Positions 35,045-43,725 of a DNA stretch of 64,000 nucleotides are shown in pieces. The DNA lies in contig CACHCL010000001.1 of assembly GCA_902578315.1 (NCBI GenBank), forward strand, positions 1 to 64,000. The letters are read 5' to 3'. Numbering within the stretch: position 1 is the stretch's first letter; every line of letters begins with the position of its first letter. The position numbers and the translations under genes are program-made. The DNA is from an uncultured Pelagibacteraceae bacterium (GTDB lineage: Bacteria > Pseudomonadota > Alphaproteobacteria > Pelagibacterales > Pelagibacteraceae). The notes under the pieces were generated by a model, which saw nothing but the letters and a program-made list of their open reading frames with translations, ran no database searches and was not told the origin of the DNA.

Positions 35045-36040
35045 ATGATAAACAAATTTATTAAGCTTACAATTACTTTATTTTTTACATTAACTCTAAG
35101 TTTTTCTGCCAATGCAGAAATTAAAGTTGTGGCTTCTATTAAACCAATACATTCACTAGCTAGTTATTTGATGGATGGAGTGGGTAAACCAGATTTAATT
35201 GTTGATGGATATAATTCTCCACATGGATTTGCATTAAAACCATCACACGCTAAAATGTTGCAAAATGCTGACTTAATATTTTGGGTTGGCGAAGACTTAG
35301 AAACTTTTTTAGAAAAACCATTAAAATCAATAGCAAAAAAAGCTGAAAAAATAGAATTAATGGAAATCAAGGGTGTAAAAAAATTAGAATTCAGAGAAAG
35401 AAACATATTCGAAGGGCATGATGATCACGGACACGATGATCATAAAGAACATGGTCATAAAGAGGATAAACATGATGATCATAAAGAACATGGTCATAAA
35501 GAGGATAAACATGATGATCATCACGAGCATGCTCACGGCGAACACGATCCGCATATTTGGCTTGATCCAATAAACGCAAAAGCAATCTTAAGTGAGATGG
35601 CAGAGCATTTAATTGAAAAAGATCCAAACAATGCATCTGCTTATAAAGCTAATTTAAAGAAGGCTCATAAAGCTTTAGACAATCTTACAAAAAAAGTTAA
35701 ATCTGAGCTAAAAGGAGATTTTAAATCTATTGTATTCCATGATGCCTACCAGTATTTTGAAAAAAGATTTAATGTAAATGTTTTGGGAGCTTTTACAGTT
35801 AATACAGATGTATTACCAGGAGCTGAGCAATTGGCTGAAATCAGAGAAATAATTGAACATGAAAAAGTAACTTGTGTATTTTCAGAACCTCAATTTAATC
35901 CAGATATTATAAAAGCAGTTGCAAAAGATACCAATATTAAGACTGGAGTTATAGATCCATTAGGAGCAACTCTTGATCCAGGAAAAGATTTATACTTTGA
36001 TTTAATAAGAAATATGTATGCTTCTTTTAAGAGTTGTTAA
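35045..36040 (+). CDS. znuA: Zinc ABC transporter periplasmic binding protein
   Basis: A 331-residue metal-binding protein with a signal peptide (cut near ANA, residue 24). Zinc ligands are the histidine of SPHGFALKPS, the histidine of EHDPHIWLDP, the histidine of FHDAYQYFEKRF and the C-terminal DPLGAT aspartate. A charged, histidine-rich loop at about residues 121-166 is made partly of two identical 13-residue units (DDHKEHGHKEDKH) encoded by a perfect 39-bp tandem repeat. Such loops act as zinc collectors. It is controlled from the double Zur operator. Confidence 0.95.
   Translation: MINKFIKLTITLFFTLTLSFSANAEIKVVASIKPIHSLASYLMDGVGKPDLIVDGYNSPHGFALKPSHAKMLQNADLIFWVGEDLETFLEKPLKSIAKKAEKIELMEIKGVKKLEFRERNIFEGHDDHGHDDHKEHGHKEDKHDDHKEHGHKEDKHDDHHEHAHGEHDPHIWLDPINAKAILSEMAEHLIEKDPNNASAYKANLKKAHKALDNLTKKVKSELKGDFKSIVFHDAYQYFEKRFNVNVLGAFTVNTDVLPGAEQLAEIREIIEHEKVTCVFSEPQFNPDIIKAVAKDTNIKTGVIDPLGATLDPGKDLYFDLIRNMYASFKSC
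35435..35512 (+). repeat. Perfect 39-bp tandem repeat in the histidine-rich loop of znuA
   Basis: Units 35435-35473 and 35474-35512 are identical, each encoding 13 residues. A third, partial copy of the first nine bases follows. The exact identity indicates recent duplication, and copy number could vary between strains without breaking the frame. Confidence 0.95.
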
Positions 36041-36045
36041 ATAAT

Positions 36046-37488
36046 TTATCTTTCAATAACCATAGTATCTTTAGAGCCACCACCTTGAGAACTGTTTACA
36101 ATAGTGCTTCCTTTTTTAAGAGCTACTCTAGTTAATCCACCTGTTGTAACCCAGGTTTTTTTACCGGTTAATACAAATGGTCTAAGGTCTAAATGTCTTG
36201 GCTCAATTCCCTCTTCAGAAATTGTGGGATTAGTAGATAAAATTTCTAATGGTTGTGCAATATAATCGCAAGGTTTAGCTTTAATTTTATCTATCATATT
36301 TTCTCTTTCTTCTTTTGAAGCTTTAGGACCAATTAATATTCCATTACCACCTGATCCATTAGTAGGTTTTACAACTAATTTAGAGATATTTTCTATAACA
36401 TGATCTTTATGGATTTTTTTTCTACATAAAAATGTTTTTACTTGTTTTAGTTTTGGTTCTTCGTTTAAATAAAACTTAATCATCTTATCAACGTAAGAAT
36501 AGATAGCTTTATCATCTGCTATTCCTGTCCCAGGTGCATTTACAATACCAACATTACCTTTACGCCAACATTTAAATAGACCAGGTACTCCCAGCAAAGA
36601 ATGTTTATAAAAAACTTTTGGATCTAAGAAGTTATCGTCTATTCTTCTATAAATACAATCAACTTTCATAGGACCTGTCACAGTTTTCATATAAACAAAA
36701 TCTTTTTCAACGAATAAATCTTTTCCTTCAACAAGCGCGATACCCATTTGTTCTGCTAAAAATCTATGTTCGAAATAAGCTGAGTTATATCTTCCCGGAG
36801 TTAAAACACACATATGTGGGTTTCTTGTTTTTCGAGGGACACATTCAAGCATGCAATGATACAATTTATTTGGATATTGATGGACTGAGGAAACTTTATA
36901 TTTTGTAAATAATTCGGGAAAGACATCTCTCATCACCATTCGATTTTCAAGCATGTAAGAAACTCCTGAAGGAACTCTTAAATTATCCTCAAGAACCATG
37001 AACTCACCATTGATATTTCTTATTAAATCAATTCCTGAAATGTTGGACCAAGCTTTATATTTTGGTGAAAAACCATAGCACTCTCTTAGATAAAATGGAG
37101 AGTTAAAAACTAAATCTTCAGGAATAATATTATCTTTAAAAATTTTTCTGTCGTTGTAAACATCGTCTATAAAAAGGTTAAGAGCTTTTACCCTTTGAAG
37201 TAGTCCCTTTGAAACCTTGGCCCAATCTTTTTTTAGAATAATTCTCGGAATAATATCTAAAGGCCACTTTTTCTCTTGGAGTTTTTTCCCAGAAGAATAA
37301 ACTCGAAAATTTATCCCTCTAGCATTTATTGTACTTGCACAATTCTTTTCAATTTCATTTAACTTCTTGATGCCATGTCTCTCTAAAATGTGAGAGATAA
37401 TAACAGCTTGCCTACGCAACTTATGTTCAGAGTTAAGATACTCGTCATAAGTTTTTTTAGAATCGTACTTTTTCCACAAATTAACCAT
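36046..37488 (-). CDS. Circularly permuted ATP-grasp type 2 family protein
   Basis: A 480-residue protein of the circularly permuted ATP-grasp family (formerly DUF404/DUF407). The NLRVPSGVSYMLENR, GIVNAPGTGIADDKA and KPTNGSGGNGILIGP segments, and the C-terminal QPLEILSTNPTI...RHLDLRPFV, are diagnostic. ATP-grasp enzymes form amide-like bonds using acyl-phosphate intermediates, and related genes usually sit with an alpha-E protein, a transglutaminase-like protease and the Anbu peptidase. Here only Anbu is present, divergent across a 105-bp spacer. The peptide or metabolite product is not known. Confidence 0.88.
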   Translation of the reverse strand: MVNLWKKYDSKKTYDEYLNSEHKLRRQAVIISHILERHGIKKLNEIEKNCASTINARGINFRVYSSGKKLQEKKWPLDIIPRIILKKDWAKVSKGLLQRVKALNLFIDDVYNDRKIFKDNIIPEDLVFNSPFYLRECYGFSPKYKAWSNISGIDLIRNINGEFMVLEDNLRVPSGVSYMLENRMVMRDVFPELFTKYKVSSVHQYPNKLYHCMLECVPRKTRNPHMCVLTPGRYNSAYFEHRFLAEQMGIALVEGKDLFVEKDFVYMKTVTGPMKVDCIYRRIDDNFLDPKVFYKHSLLGVPGLFKCWRKGNVGIVNAPGTGIADDKAIYSYVDKMIKFYLNEEPKLKQVKTFLCRKKIHKDHVIENISKLVVKPTNGSGGNGILIGPKASKEERENMIDKIKAKPCDYIAQPLEILSTNPTISEEGIEPRHLDLRPFVLTGKKTWVTTGGLTRVALKKGSTIVNSSQGGGSKDTMVIER

Positions 37489-37593
37489 ATATTAATTCTT
37501 AATAGTTTGTTGCCTTTATCAAATGCACAAATTAGATAATAGCTATGATAATTAAGAATTGAATATTTACTGTTTTTTAAATAAGAATTCACC

Positions 37594-38316
37594 ATGACAT
37601 ATTGTATAGGTATTAAGACTAATGAAGGTGTTGTATTAGCTTCTGACTCTAGAACAAATGCAGGTTTAGATAATGTAAACATTTATTCAAAAATGCTTAC
37701 TTATGATGTAGGCGACAGGACAGTTGTGATTGTTACTTCAGGAAATTTGGCAACATCTCAGGCAGTTTTTAAGTCCATAGAAAAAGATATTAAAGAAAAT
37801 TCTGTTTCAAATCTTAACAAATGTAAAGATTTTGAACAAATAGCATCATATGTTGGAAAACTCACGATTAAACATTCGTCTCCAGACGGAGTGAACACTG
37901 ACAGCCTTGTTTTAGGAGCTACATTTATCATAGGAGGGCAAATTAGAGGCCAGGATTTAGAATTGTATCTAGTTTATCCTCAAGGAAATTATATAAGGCC
38001 AGCAGATAGTAAGCCATATTTAGTAATTGGTGAAGTGAAATACGGTAAGCCTATTCTCGATAGAGTTATAACTCCAGATGTATCCATAGGAGATGCATCT
38101 AGATGTGCATTGATCTCGATGGACTCCACTCTCAAAAGTGATTTAACAGTTGGCCCACCGATTGACATTGCTGTTTATAAAAAAGATCAAAAAAAATTAT
38201 CTTACCTTAAATGTTTGAATACTTCTGACGAAGATTACAAAAAAATTTGCAACCAATGGTCCGATAAAGTTCTTCAAGTATTTGATACTTTCCCAAAATT
38301 CGATTGGGAAAAATAA
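37594..38316 (+). CDS. Anbu, proteasome-type (HslV-like) peptidase
   Basis: A 240-residue Ntn-hydrolase of the bacterial proteasome homolog family. The second residue is threonine (MTYCIG), which becomes the N-terminal nucleophile after methionine removal. LASDSRTNAGLDN contains the conserved acidic residue, and SKMLTYD the usual catalytic lysine region. Anbu forms open helical or ring-like assemblies with weak or undetected peptidase activity in known cases. The partner ATP-grasp gene is divergent. No unfoldase is nearby, which agrees with ATP-independent Anbu. Confidence 0.9.
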   Translation: MTYCIGIKTNEGVVLASDSRTNAGLDNVNIYSKMLTYDVGDRTVVIVTSGNLATSQAVFKSIEKDIKENSVSNLNKCKDFEQIASYVGKLTIKHSSPDGVNTDSLVLGATFIIGGQIRGQDLELYLVYPQGNYIRPADSKPYLVIGEVKYGKPILDRVITPDVSIGDASRCALISMDSTLKSDLTVGPPIDIAVYKKDQKKLSYLKCLNTSDEDYKKICNQWSDKVLQVFDTFPKFDWEK

Positions 38317-38319
38317 TCT

Positions 38320-39327
38320 TTAAGCAAAAACCTCGCCCCATGTACCTTTTGTAGAAGCTTTAGAATATTCTGTAGCTCTACCTTCAAAAAAGTTCATGTG
38401 CTCTACTCCGTTAAGCATCGTATCTAACCATGTTAATGGATTTTTCTTAACGTCGTAAATAGGATTTAGGCCTAATTGCTCTAATCTTCTATTACCAATA
38501 AATCTAATGTATTGTTTAACTTCATCTGCCGTTAAACCTTGCATTGGACCCATTTGAAAAGCAAGATCGATAAATGCATCTTCGTGGTGGACAATTGTTT
38601 TACACGCCTCATAGATTTCATTTTTTAATTTGTCGTTCCAAATTTGCGGTTCCTCTTTAACGAAATCTCTGAAGAGTCTAATCATTGAGTTACAGTGTAA
38701 AGTTTCATCTCTAACTGACCAAGTAACTATTTGGCCCATCCCTTTCATTTTATTGAACCTAGGGAAGTTCAATAAAATTGCGAAACTTGCAAACAATTGT
38801 AAACCTTCTGTGAAAGCAGAAAATACAGCCATCGTCATTGCTATGTTATGTTTTGACTTAACATCAAAGCCTTGCATGTAATCGTATTTATCTTTCATTT
38901 CTTTATACTGTAAGAATGCTGAATATTCTGTCTCTGGCATCCCAATAGTATCTAATAGATGAGAGTAAGCAGCAATGTGAACGGTTTCCATTGCAGCAAA
39001 AGCCGTCATCATCATTAAAACTTCTGTTGGTTTAAATACTGTCGTGTAATGTCTTAAGTAACAGTTATTAACCTCTACATCGGCTTGAGTAAAAAATCTA
39101 AAGATGTGAGTTAAAAGATTTTTTTCTTCAACTGACAAGTTTTTTTGCCAATCTCTTACATCATCTCCTAGTGGCACTTCTTCAGGTAGCCAATGAATTC
39201 TTTGTTGAGTTAACCAAGCATCGTAACACCATGGATATCTAAAGGGTTTGTATACTGGATTTTCTACTAATAAGCCCATTTTATTTGGCTGAATTATTGT
39301 TGGTTTAGTTTTTTCTGCTACTGACAT
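38320..39327 (-). CDS. nrdB: Ribonucleoside-diphosphate reductase subunit beta (class Ia)
   Basis: A 335-residue R2 subunit that holds the di-iron tyrosyl radical cofactor. Ligands are visible in QADVEVNN (Asp), MMTAFAAMETVHIAAYSHLL (Glu, His and the radical tyrosine four residues after the histidine) and in the second helix pair EGLQLFASF and RDETLHCNSM. An in-frame GTG at 39336 would add three residues. The ATG at 39327 is preferred because a ribosome-binding site (gaggag) lies eight bases before it. It overlaps the end of nrdA by ten bases. Confidence 0.95.
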   Translation of the reverse strand: MSVAEKTKPTIIQPNKMGLLVENPVYKPFRYPWCYDAWLTQQRIHWLPEEVPLGDDVRDWQKNLSVEEKNLLTHIFRFFTQADVEVNNCYLRHYTTVFKPTEVLMMMTAFAAMETVHIAAYSHLLDTIGMPETEYSAFLQYKEMKDKYDYMQGFDVKSKHNIAMTMAVFSAFTEGLQLFASFAILLNFPRFNKMKGMGQIVTWSVRDETLHCNSMIRLFRDFVKEEPQIWNDKLKNEIYEACKTIVHHEDAFIDLAFQMGPMQGLTADEVKQYIRFIGNRRLEQLGLNPIYDVKKNPLTWLDTMLNGVEHMNFFEGRATEYSKASTKGTWGEVFA

Positions 39328-41267
39328 GATAAACACTCCTCATAGTTATTGGTTTCATTATTTGATTCTTGTTTTCCAGAGTAAACATTTTTTGTCACAT
39401 CTGTTGAAGATCCGTTGTTTACATTTTCAGCTCTCTGGATTGATTTGGATCTACAGTAATAAAGGCTTTTCAAACCTTTTTTCCATGCTTGAAAATGAAT
39501 ATCGTGAAGTTCTTTTTTATGAATATCTGCTGGAACAAAGATATTTACTGACTGTGCTTGTGAGATATGCGGAGTTCTATCAGCACCAAGTTCAACAATC
39601 CATCTTTGATCGATTTCAAAAGCAGTTTTGAATGTATCTTTTTCATTAGCAGTTAAAAAATTTAAATGTGACACAGACCCTTGATTAGTTGTTATTGTTG
39701 ACCAAACTTCGTCTGTATCCTTGTTATACTTTTGAAGTATCTTTTTTAAATATTTATTTCTAACGTTAAAGGAACCTGAAAGTGTTTTATGAGTGTAGCT
39801 ATTAGCAGCAATAGGCTCAATACCTGGAGAAGACCCGCCACAAATAATTGATATAGAAGCTGTTGGAGCAATTGCAGTTTTATTCGAAAATCTCTCTTTA
39901 ATTCCATATTCTGCTGCGTCAGGGCATGATCCTCTTTCCTCTGCTAAAGTCTTTGATGCTTCATCAACTTTCTCTTGAATGTTTTGGAATATTTTTTTGT
40001 TCCACACTTTGCTCATTACTGATCCAAAAGGGATATTTTTTTGCTGAAAGTATGAATGTAGTCCCATAACTCCAAGACCAACACTTCTTTCTCTCATTGC
40101 TGAGTATTTTGCGTGAGCAAATTCATCAGGAGCTCTATTAATAAAATCAGTCATCACATTATCTAAAAATCTCATTACATCCTCAACAAACTGCGGATCA
40201 TCTTTCCACAGATCGTAAGTGTCTAAGTTTAATGATGATAAACAACAAACAGCTGTCCTTTGGTTTCCTTCGTTATCTATGCCAGTTGGTAAAGTAATTT
40301 CACTACAAAGGTTTGAAGTTTTAACCTTTAGGCCTGCGAGCTTATGGTGCTGCGGGATCTGTCTATTAACAGTATCTATGTAAACGATGTAAGGCTCACC
40401 TGTTTCAATTCTTGCGGTCAATAATCTTATCCATAAATTTCTTGCTGGTATAGTTTGTTGAACAGATCCATCATAAGGACTTCTTAATGCCCATTGACCA
40501 TCTGTTTCTACTGCTCTCATAAATTCATCTGTTACTAAAACACCATGGTGTAAATTTAGAGATCTTCTATTTACGTCTCCACCTGTTGGTCTTCTCATTT
40601 CGATAAACTCTTCGATCTCTGGATGATCAATTTGTAAATAGCAAGCTGCTGATCCTCTTCTTAAAGAGCCTTGACTTATTGCCAAAGTTAAAGAGTCCAT
40701 AACTTTGATGAATGGAATTATCCCAGAAGTTTTTCCAACTTTTCCTATTTTTTCTCCGATTGATCTTAGATTTCCCCAATAACTTCCGATACCACCGCCT
40801 CTAGCTGCAAGCCAAACATTTTCTTCCCAAAGATTTGTAATTCCTTCAAGGCTATCGCTTGCTTCATTTAAAAAACAGGAAATTGGTAATCCTCTCTCAG
40901 TTCCACCGTTAGATAAGACTGGAGTAGCTGGCATGAACCAAAGATTGCTAATATAATTATAAATCCTTTGTGCATGAAGGTTGTCATCAGCATAAACACT
41001 TGCGACTCTTGCAAACAAATCTTGAAAGCTCTCACTTTGACCTAAATATCTATCTGTTAGAGTTGCTCTTCCAAAATCAGTTAAATTTTCATCTCTTGAT
41101 CTATCAATTTTAATAGTGATGCCCTTATCATTTTGAAATAATTCAGTCTCTCCAGATAATGAGAACAAATCCGGTTTTTTTGGTCCGTTAGTCTTTAGTT
41201 CGTTTTGGTTTTTTTGGCTTATTGAGCCGACAGCTTTCTCTATTGCCAATGATACACTTTTATTCAT
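39318..41267 (-). CDS. nrdA: Ribonucleoside-diphosphate reductase subunit alpha (class Ia)
   Basis: A 649-residue catalytic subunit with SCFLNEASDSLEGI, the finger-loop NLCSEITLPTG...AVCCLSSLNL containing the active-site cysteines, and the PTASISIICGGSSPGIEP segment. The tail ends in ECLSCQ, giving the C-terminal redox cysteine pair that exchanges with thioredoxin or glutaredoxin. The N-terminal ATP-cone of longer enzymes is absent, so allosteric activity control by dATP through a cone is not expected. A palindrome resembling an NrdR box lies upstream. Confidence 0.95.
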   Translation of the reverse strand: MNKSVSLAIEKAVGSISQKNQNELKTNGPKKPDLFSLSGETELFQNDKGITIKIDRSRDENLTDFGRATLTDRYLGQSESFQDLFARVASVYADDNLHAQRIYNYISNLWFMPATPVLSNGGTERGLPISCFLNEASDSLEGITNLWEENVWLAARGGGIGSYWGNLRSIGEKIGKVGKTSGIIPFIKVMDSLTLAISQGSLRRGSAACYLQIDHPEIEEFIEMRRPTGGDVNRRSLNLHHGVLVTDEFMRAVETDGQWALRSPYDGSVQQTIPARNLWIRLLTARIETGEPYIVYIDTVNRQIPQHHKLAGLKVKTSNLCSEITLPTGIDNEGNQRTAVCCLSSLNLDTYDLWKDDPQFVEDVMRFLDNVMTDFINRAPDEFAHAKYSAMRERSVGLGVMGLHSYFQQKNIPFGSVMSKVWNKKIFQNIQEKVDEASKTLAEERGSCPDAAEYGIKERFSNKTAIAPTASISIICGGSSPGIEPIAANSYTHKTLSGSFNVRNKYLKKILQKYNKDTDEVWSTITTNQGSVSHLNFLTANEKDTFKTAFEIDQRWIVELGADRTPHISQAQSVNIFVPADIHKKELHDIHFQAWKKGLKSLYYCRSKSIQRAENVNNGSSTDVTKNVYSGKQESNNETNNYEECLSCQ

Positions 41268-41300
41268 AATTTCCTTGTTTTTACTCGATTTGTTAACAAA

Positions 41301-41315
41301 ACAACTATATGTTGT
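41301..41315. promoter_or_regulatory. Possible NrdR box upstream of nrdA
   Basis: The sequence acaactatatgttgt is a palindrome apart from its centre and resembles the NrdR consensus (acaCWATATATWGtgt). It lies about 35 bp upstream of the nrdA start. NrdR sites usually come in pairs about 31 bp apart; a weaker palindromic element (41326-41345) has centres about 27 bp away, which is not the standard spacing, so the call is tentative. Confidence 0.4.
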
Positions 41316-41453
41316 GTTACAGATATGTTAATATACTATATAACATCTAAATCAATAGAACATTATAAGAACATATGATTAATTTTGCAAGTGGAAAGTT
41401 TTGTTAATAAACATTTAATAACAAATGCCTATATTCTCTAGTATTTATTACTA

Positions 41454-42896
41454 ATGAAAATCAATCCAAATGGTTTTAGAGAGTACGACGCGAGGTGGGT
41501 CTTCGAAAAAGAGATCGATATTGAGGGAATCACTAATTTAGGCAAAGGTCTTGGAACTCAAATCATTCAAAGTACTAAGAAAAAAAATCCAAGAGTTATA
41601 GTCGGTCATGATTATAGATCTTATAGTGAAAAAATTAAACAAGCTCTTACTGATGGATTAGTTTCAACTGGGTGTAATATTGAAGATGTAGGTTTGTCCC
41701 TTTCTCCAATGGTTTATTTTGCTCAGTTTAATTTAAACTCAGATGCAATAGCTATGGTAACTGCTAGTCATAATGAGAACGGCTGGACAGGTGTGAAAAT
41801 GGGTATTCAAAAAGGTTTAACCCATGCACCAGAAGAAATGGAAAATTTAAAAGATATTACTTTGAGTAATAAATTTTTAAATGGAAAAGGTACATTAAAA
41901 AAAATTGATGATTTTAAAAAAATATATATTCAAGATTTGGTAAAAAAAAATAAGATAAACAAAAAGATAAAAGCTGTAGTCGCGTGTGGAAATGGGACAG
42001 CGGGAATATTTGCGCCACAAATTTTAAGAGGTATTGGATGTGAAGTTGTAGAATTAGATTGTAATTTAGATTGGTCTTTTCCTAAATATAATCCAAATCC
42101 TGAAGATCTTGAAATGCTACATGCTATAGCAAAAGCTGTAAAAGATAATAAAGCCGATATTGGATTTGGTTTTGATGGTGATGGAGATAGATGTGGGGTA
42201 ATAGATGAACAAGGAAATGAGATATTCTCTGATAAAATTGGGTTGCTAATTGCAAGAAATCTATCTGGTAAACATAAAGATTCAAAATTTGTAGTTGATG
42301 TTAAATCAACTGGTCTGTTTAAAAATGATAAAATCCTCAGTCAAAATGGATGCAAAACTATATATTGGAAAACTGGTCATTCACATATTAAAAGAAAAGT
42401 TAATAAAGAAAAAGCGTTAGCTGGCTTTGAAAAGAGTGGGCACTTTTTCTTTAATCAGCCATTGGGCTATGGTTATGATGATGGGATTCATTCAGCAATA
42501 CAAGTTTGCCACCTCATCGTAGATCAAAATAAAAAAATGAGTGAAATTATAAGATCATTACCAGTAACTTATCAAACCCCAACAATGGCTCCTTATTGTA
42601 AAGATGAAGAGAAATATAAAGTAGTTGATGAGATGGTAAAAGAGGTAAAAAAATTAAAAGATGAAGATATTAAAATTGATAATCAAAGTATTATAGAAGT
42701 ATTGACAGTTAATGGTGTGAGATTTTCCCTAGAGGATGGGTCATGGGGCTTAATAAGAGCATCATCAAATAAGCCTTCTTTAGTTATTGTGACTGAGAGT
42801 ACCAAATCTAATGAGAGTAAGAAAAAAATTTTTGAATTTATAGATAATCTTTTACAAAAAACTGGAAAGATTGGAGATTATGATCAAAAAATTTAG
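41454..42896 (+). CDS. Phosphomannomutase/phosphoglucomutase
   Basis: A 480-residue alpha-D-phosphohexomutase. The phosphoserine loop is TASHNENGWTG near residue 103 (the usual TASHNP has Glu in place of Pro), the metal loop is GFDGDGDRCGV near 241-251, and the sugar-binding loop is GFEKSGHFFF. The C-terminal phosphate-binding segment (RASSNKPSLVIV) is complete. It would interconvert hexose 1- and 6-phosphates for GDP-mannose or UDP-glucose sugars used in the surface polysaccharide. Convergent with the TauE gene; the two stops share TTAG. Confidence 0.9.
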   Translation: MKINPNGFREYDARWVFEKEIDIEGITNLGKGLGTQIIQSTKKKNPRVIVGHDYRSYSEKIKQALTDGLVSTGCNIEDVGLSLSPMVYFAQFNLNSDAIAMVTASHNENGWTGVKMGIQKGLTHAPEEMENLKDITLSNKFLNGKGTLKKIDDFKKIYIQDLVKKNKINKKIKAVVACGNGTAGIFAPQILRGIGCEVVELDCNLDWSFPKYNPNPEDLEMLHAIAKAVKDNKADIGFGFDGDGDRCGVIDEQGNEIFSDKIGLLIARNLSGKHKDSKFVVDVKSTGLFKNDKILSQNGCKTIYWKTGHSHIKRKVNKEKALAGFEKSGHFFFNQPLGYGYDDGIHSAIQVCHLIVDQNKKMSEIIRSLPVTYQTPTMAPYCKDEEKYKVVDEMVKEVKKLKDEDIKIDNQSIIEVLTVNGVRFSLEDGSWGLIRASSNKPSLVIVTESTKSNESKKKIFEFIDNLLQKTGKIGDYDQKI

Positions 42897-43723
42897 AGTT
42901 TAAAATATTCGTATAAAAATCTAGTTCCAATAATTATAAGAAACAGTCCAAAATATTTTGTCATTCTCATTTTATCGACTCTATGGCTTGCTTTTGCTCC
43001 AAGTCTTGCCATGAATGCGGTAATAGGAAAAAAAACTAAAAAGGCAGGAATATTCAAAAATCCAATACTTAAAGGTAAATCAGCATCTAGGTATGAGCCG
43101 GAGATTAAAAACCCCCCTGCACCGAATAAAGCAATAATAAAACCAATTGCAGCTGCACTACCAATAGCTTTATTTATTGGATAACCAAAAAATTTTAAAA
43201 TTGGTACATTCATAACAGCTCCACCAATGCCCATTGGTGCAGAAATAAAACCGCTTACGATACCTGAGATGGCTTTTGAGAATAATCCTATTTTGATTTC
43301 TATATTTGTCTCTTTTTCTTTTAAGAAAAGTAAGTAAAAAGCAAGAACATATACAATTATAGTAAAAAATAATATCAAAGGTTTTGTTTCTAAGCTTGCA
43401 GCGAAAATTGTTCCTAGAATTACTCCAGTAGCAACAAAAAAGCCAAAACCTTTTACAATACTAAAATCTACAGCTTTGTGTTGATGGTGGGTTAGTACAG
43501 AAACTGTTGAGGTAGGTATAATAATTCCAAATGAGGTTCCTACTGCTAAATGCATAACATAAGCTGTTTCTATTCCAGAAAAACTGAAAATATAAAACAA
43601 TATAGGGACTGTTACTAATCCTCCCCCAATACCAAAAAGTCCAGCCGCAAACCCTGCAGGTATTGCTGTAGCAATCATTATTAAAACTAAATAAATTATT
43701 TCTGATTGAGAAAGGATATCCAA
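42893..43723 (-). CDS. TauE/SafE family permease
   Basis: A 276-residue polytopic protein with about eight helices in two repeats, each having a glycine-rich opening (GLFGIGGGLVTVP and SAPMGIGGAVMNVP). This internal duplication and those motifs define the TauE/SafE family (anion exporters such as sulfite, sulfoacetate or related C1/C2 sulfur compounds). The substrate is not predictable. It ends three bases after the dusA start region and may be coregulated. Confidence 0.88.
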   Translation of the reverse strand: MDILSQSEIIYLVLIMIATAIPAGFAAGLFGIGGGLVTVPILFYIFSFSGIETAYVMHLAVGTSFGIIIPTSTVSVLTHHQHKAVDFSIVKGFGFFVATGVILGTIFAASLETKPLILFFTIIVYVLAFYLLFLKEKETNIEIKIGLFSKAISGIVSGFISAPMGIGGAVMNVPILKFFGYPINKAIGSAAAIGFIIALFGAGGFLISGSYLDADLPLSIGFLNIPAFLVFFPITAFMARLGAKASHRVDKMRMTKYFGLFLIIIGTRFLYEYFKL

Positions 43724-43725
43724 AA

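Noticed and set aside
35435-35512. Repeat array as a CRISPR locus
   Set aside because: The units are contiguous without spacers, lie in frame inside znuA and encode a histidine-rich loop.
35391-35636. An 81-codon minus-strand frame rich in His/Asp/Tyr opposite znuA
   Set aside because: Its composition is just the complement of the znuA tandem repeat; no independent gene signal.
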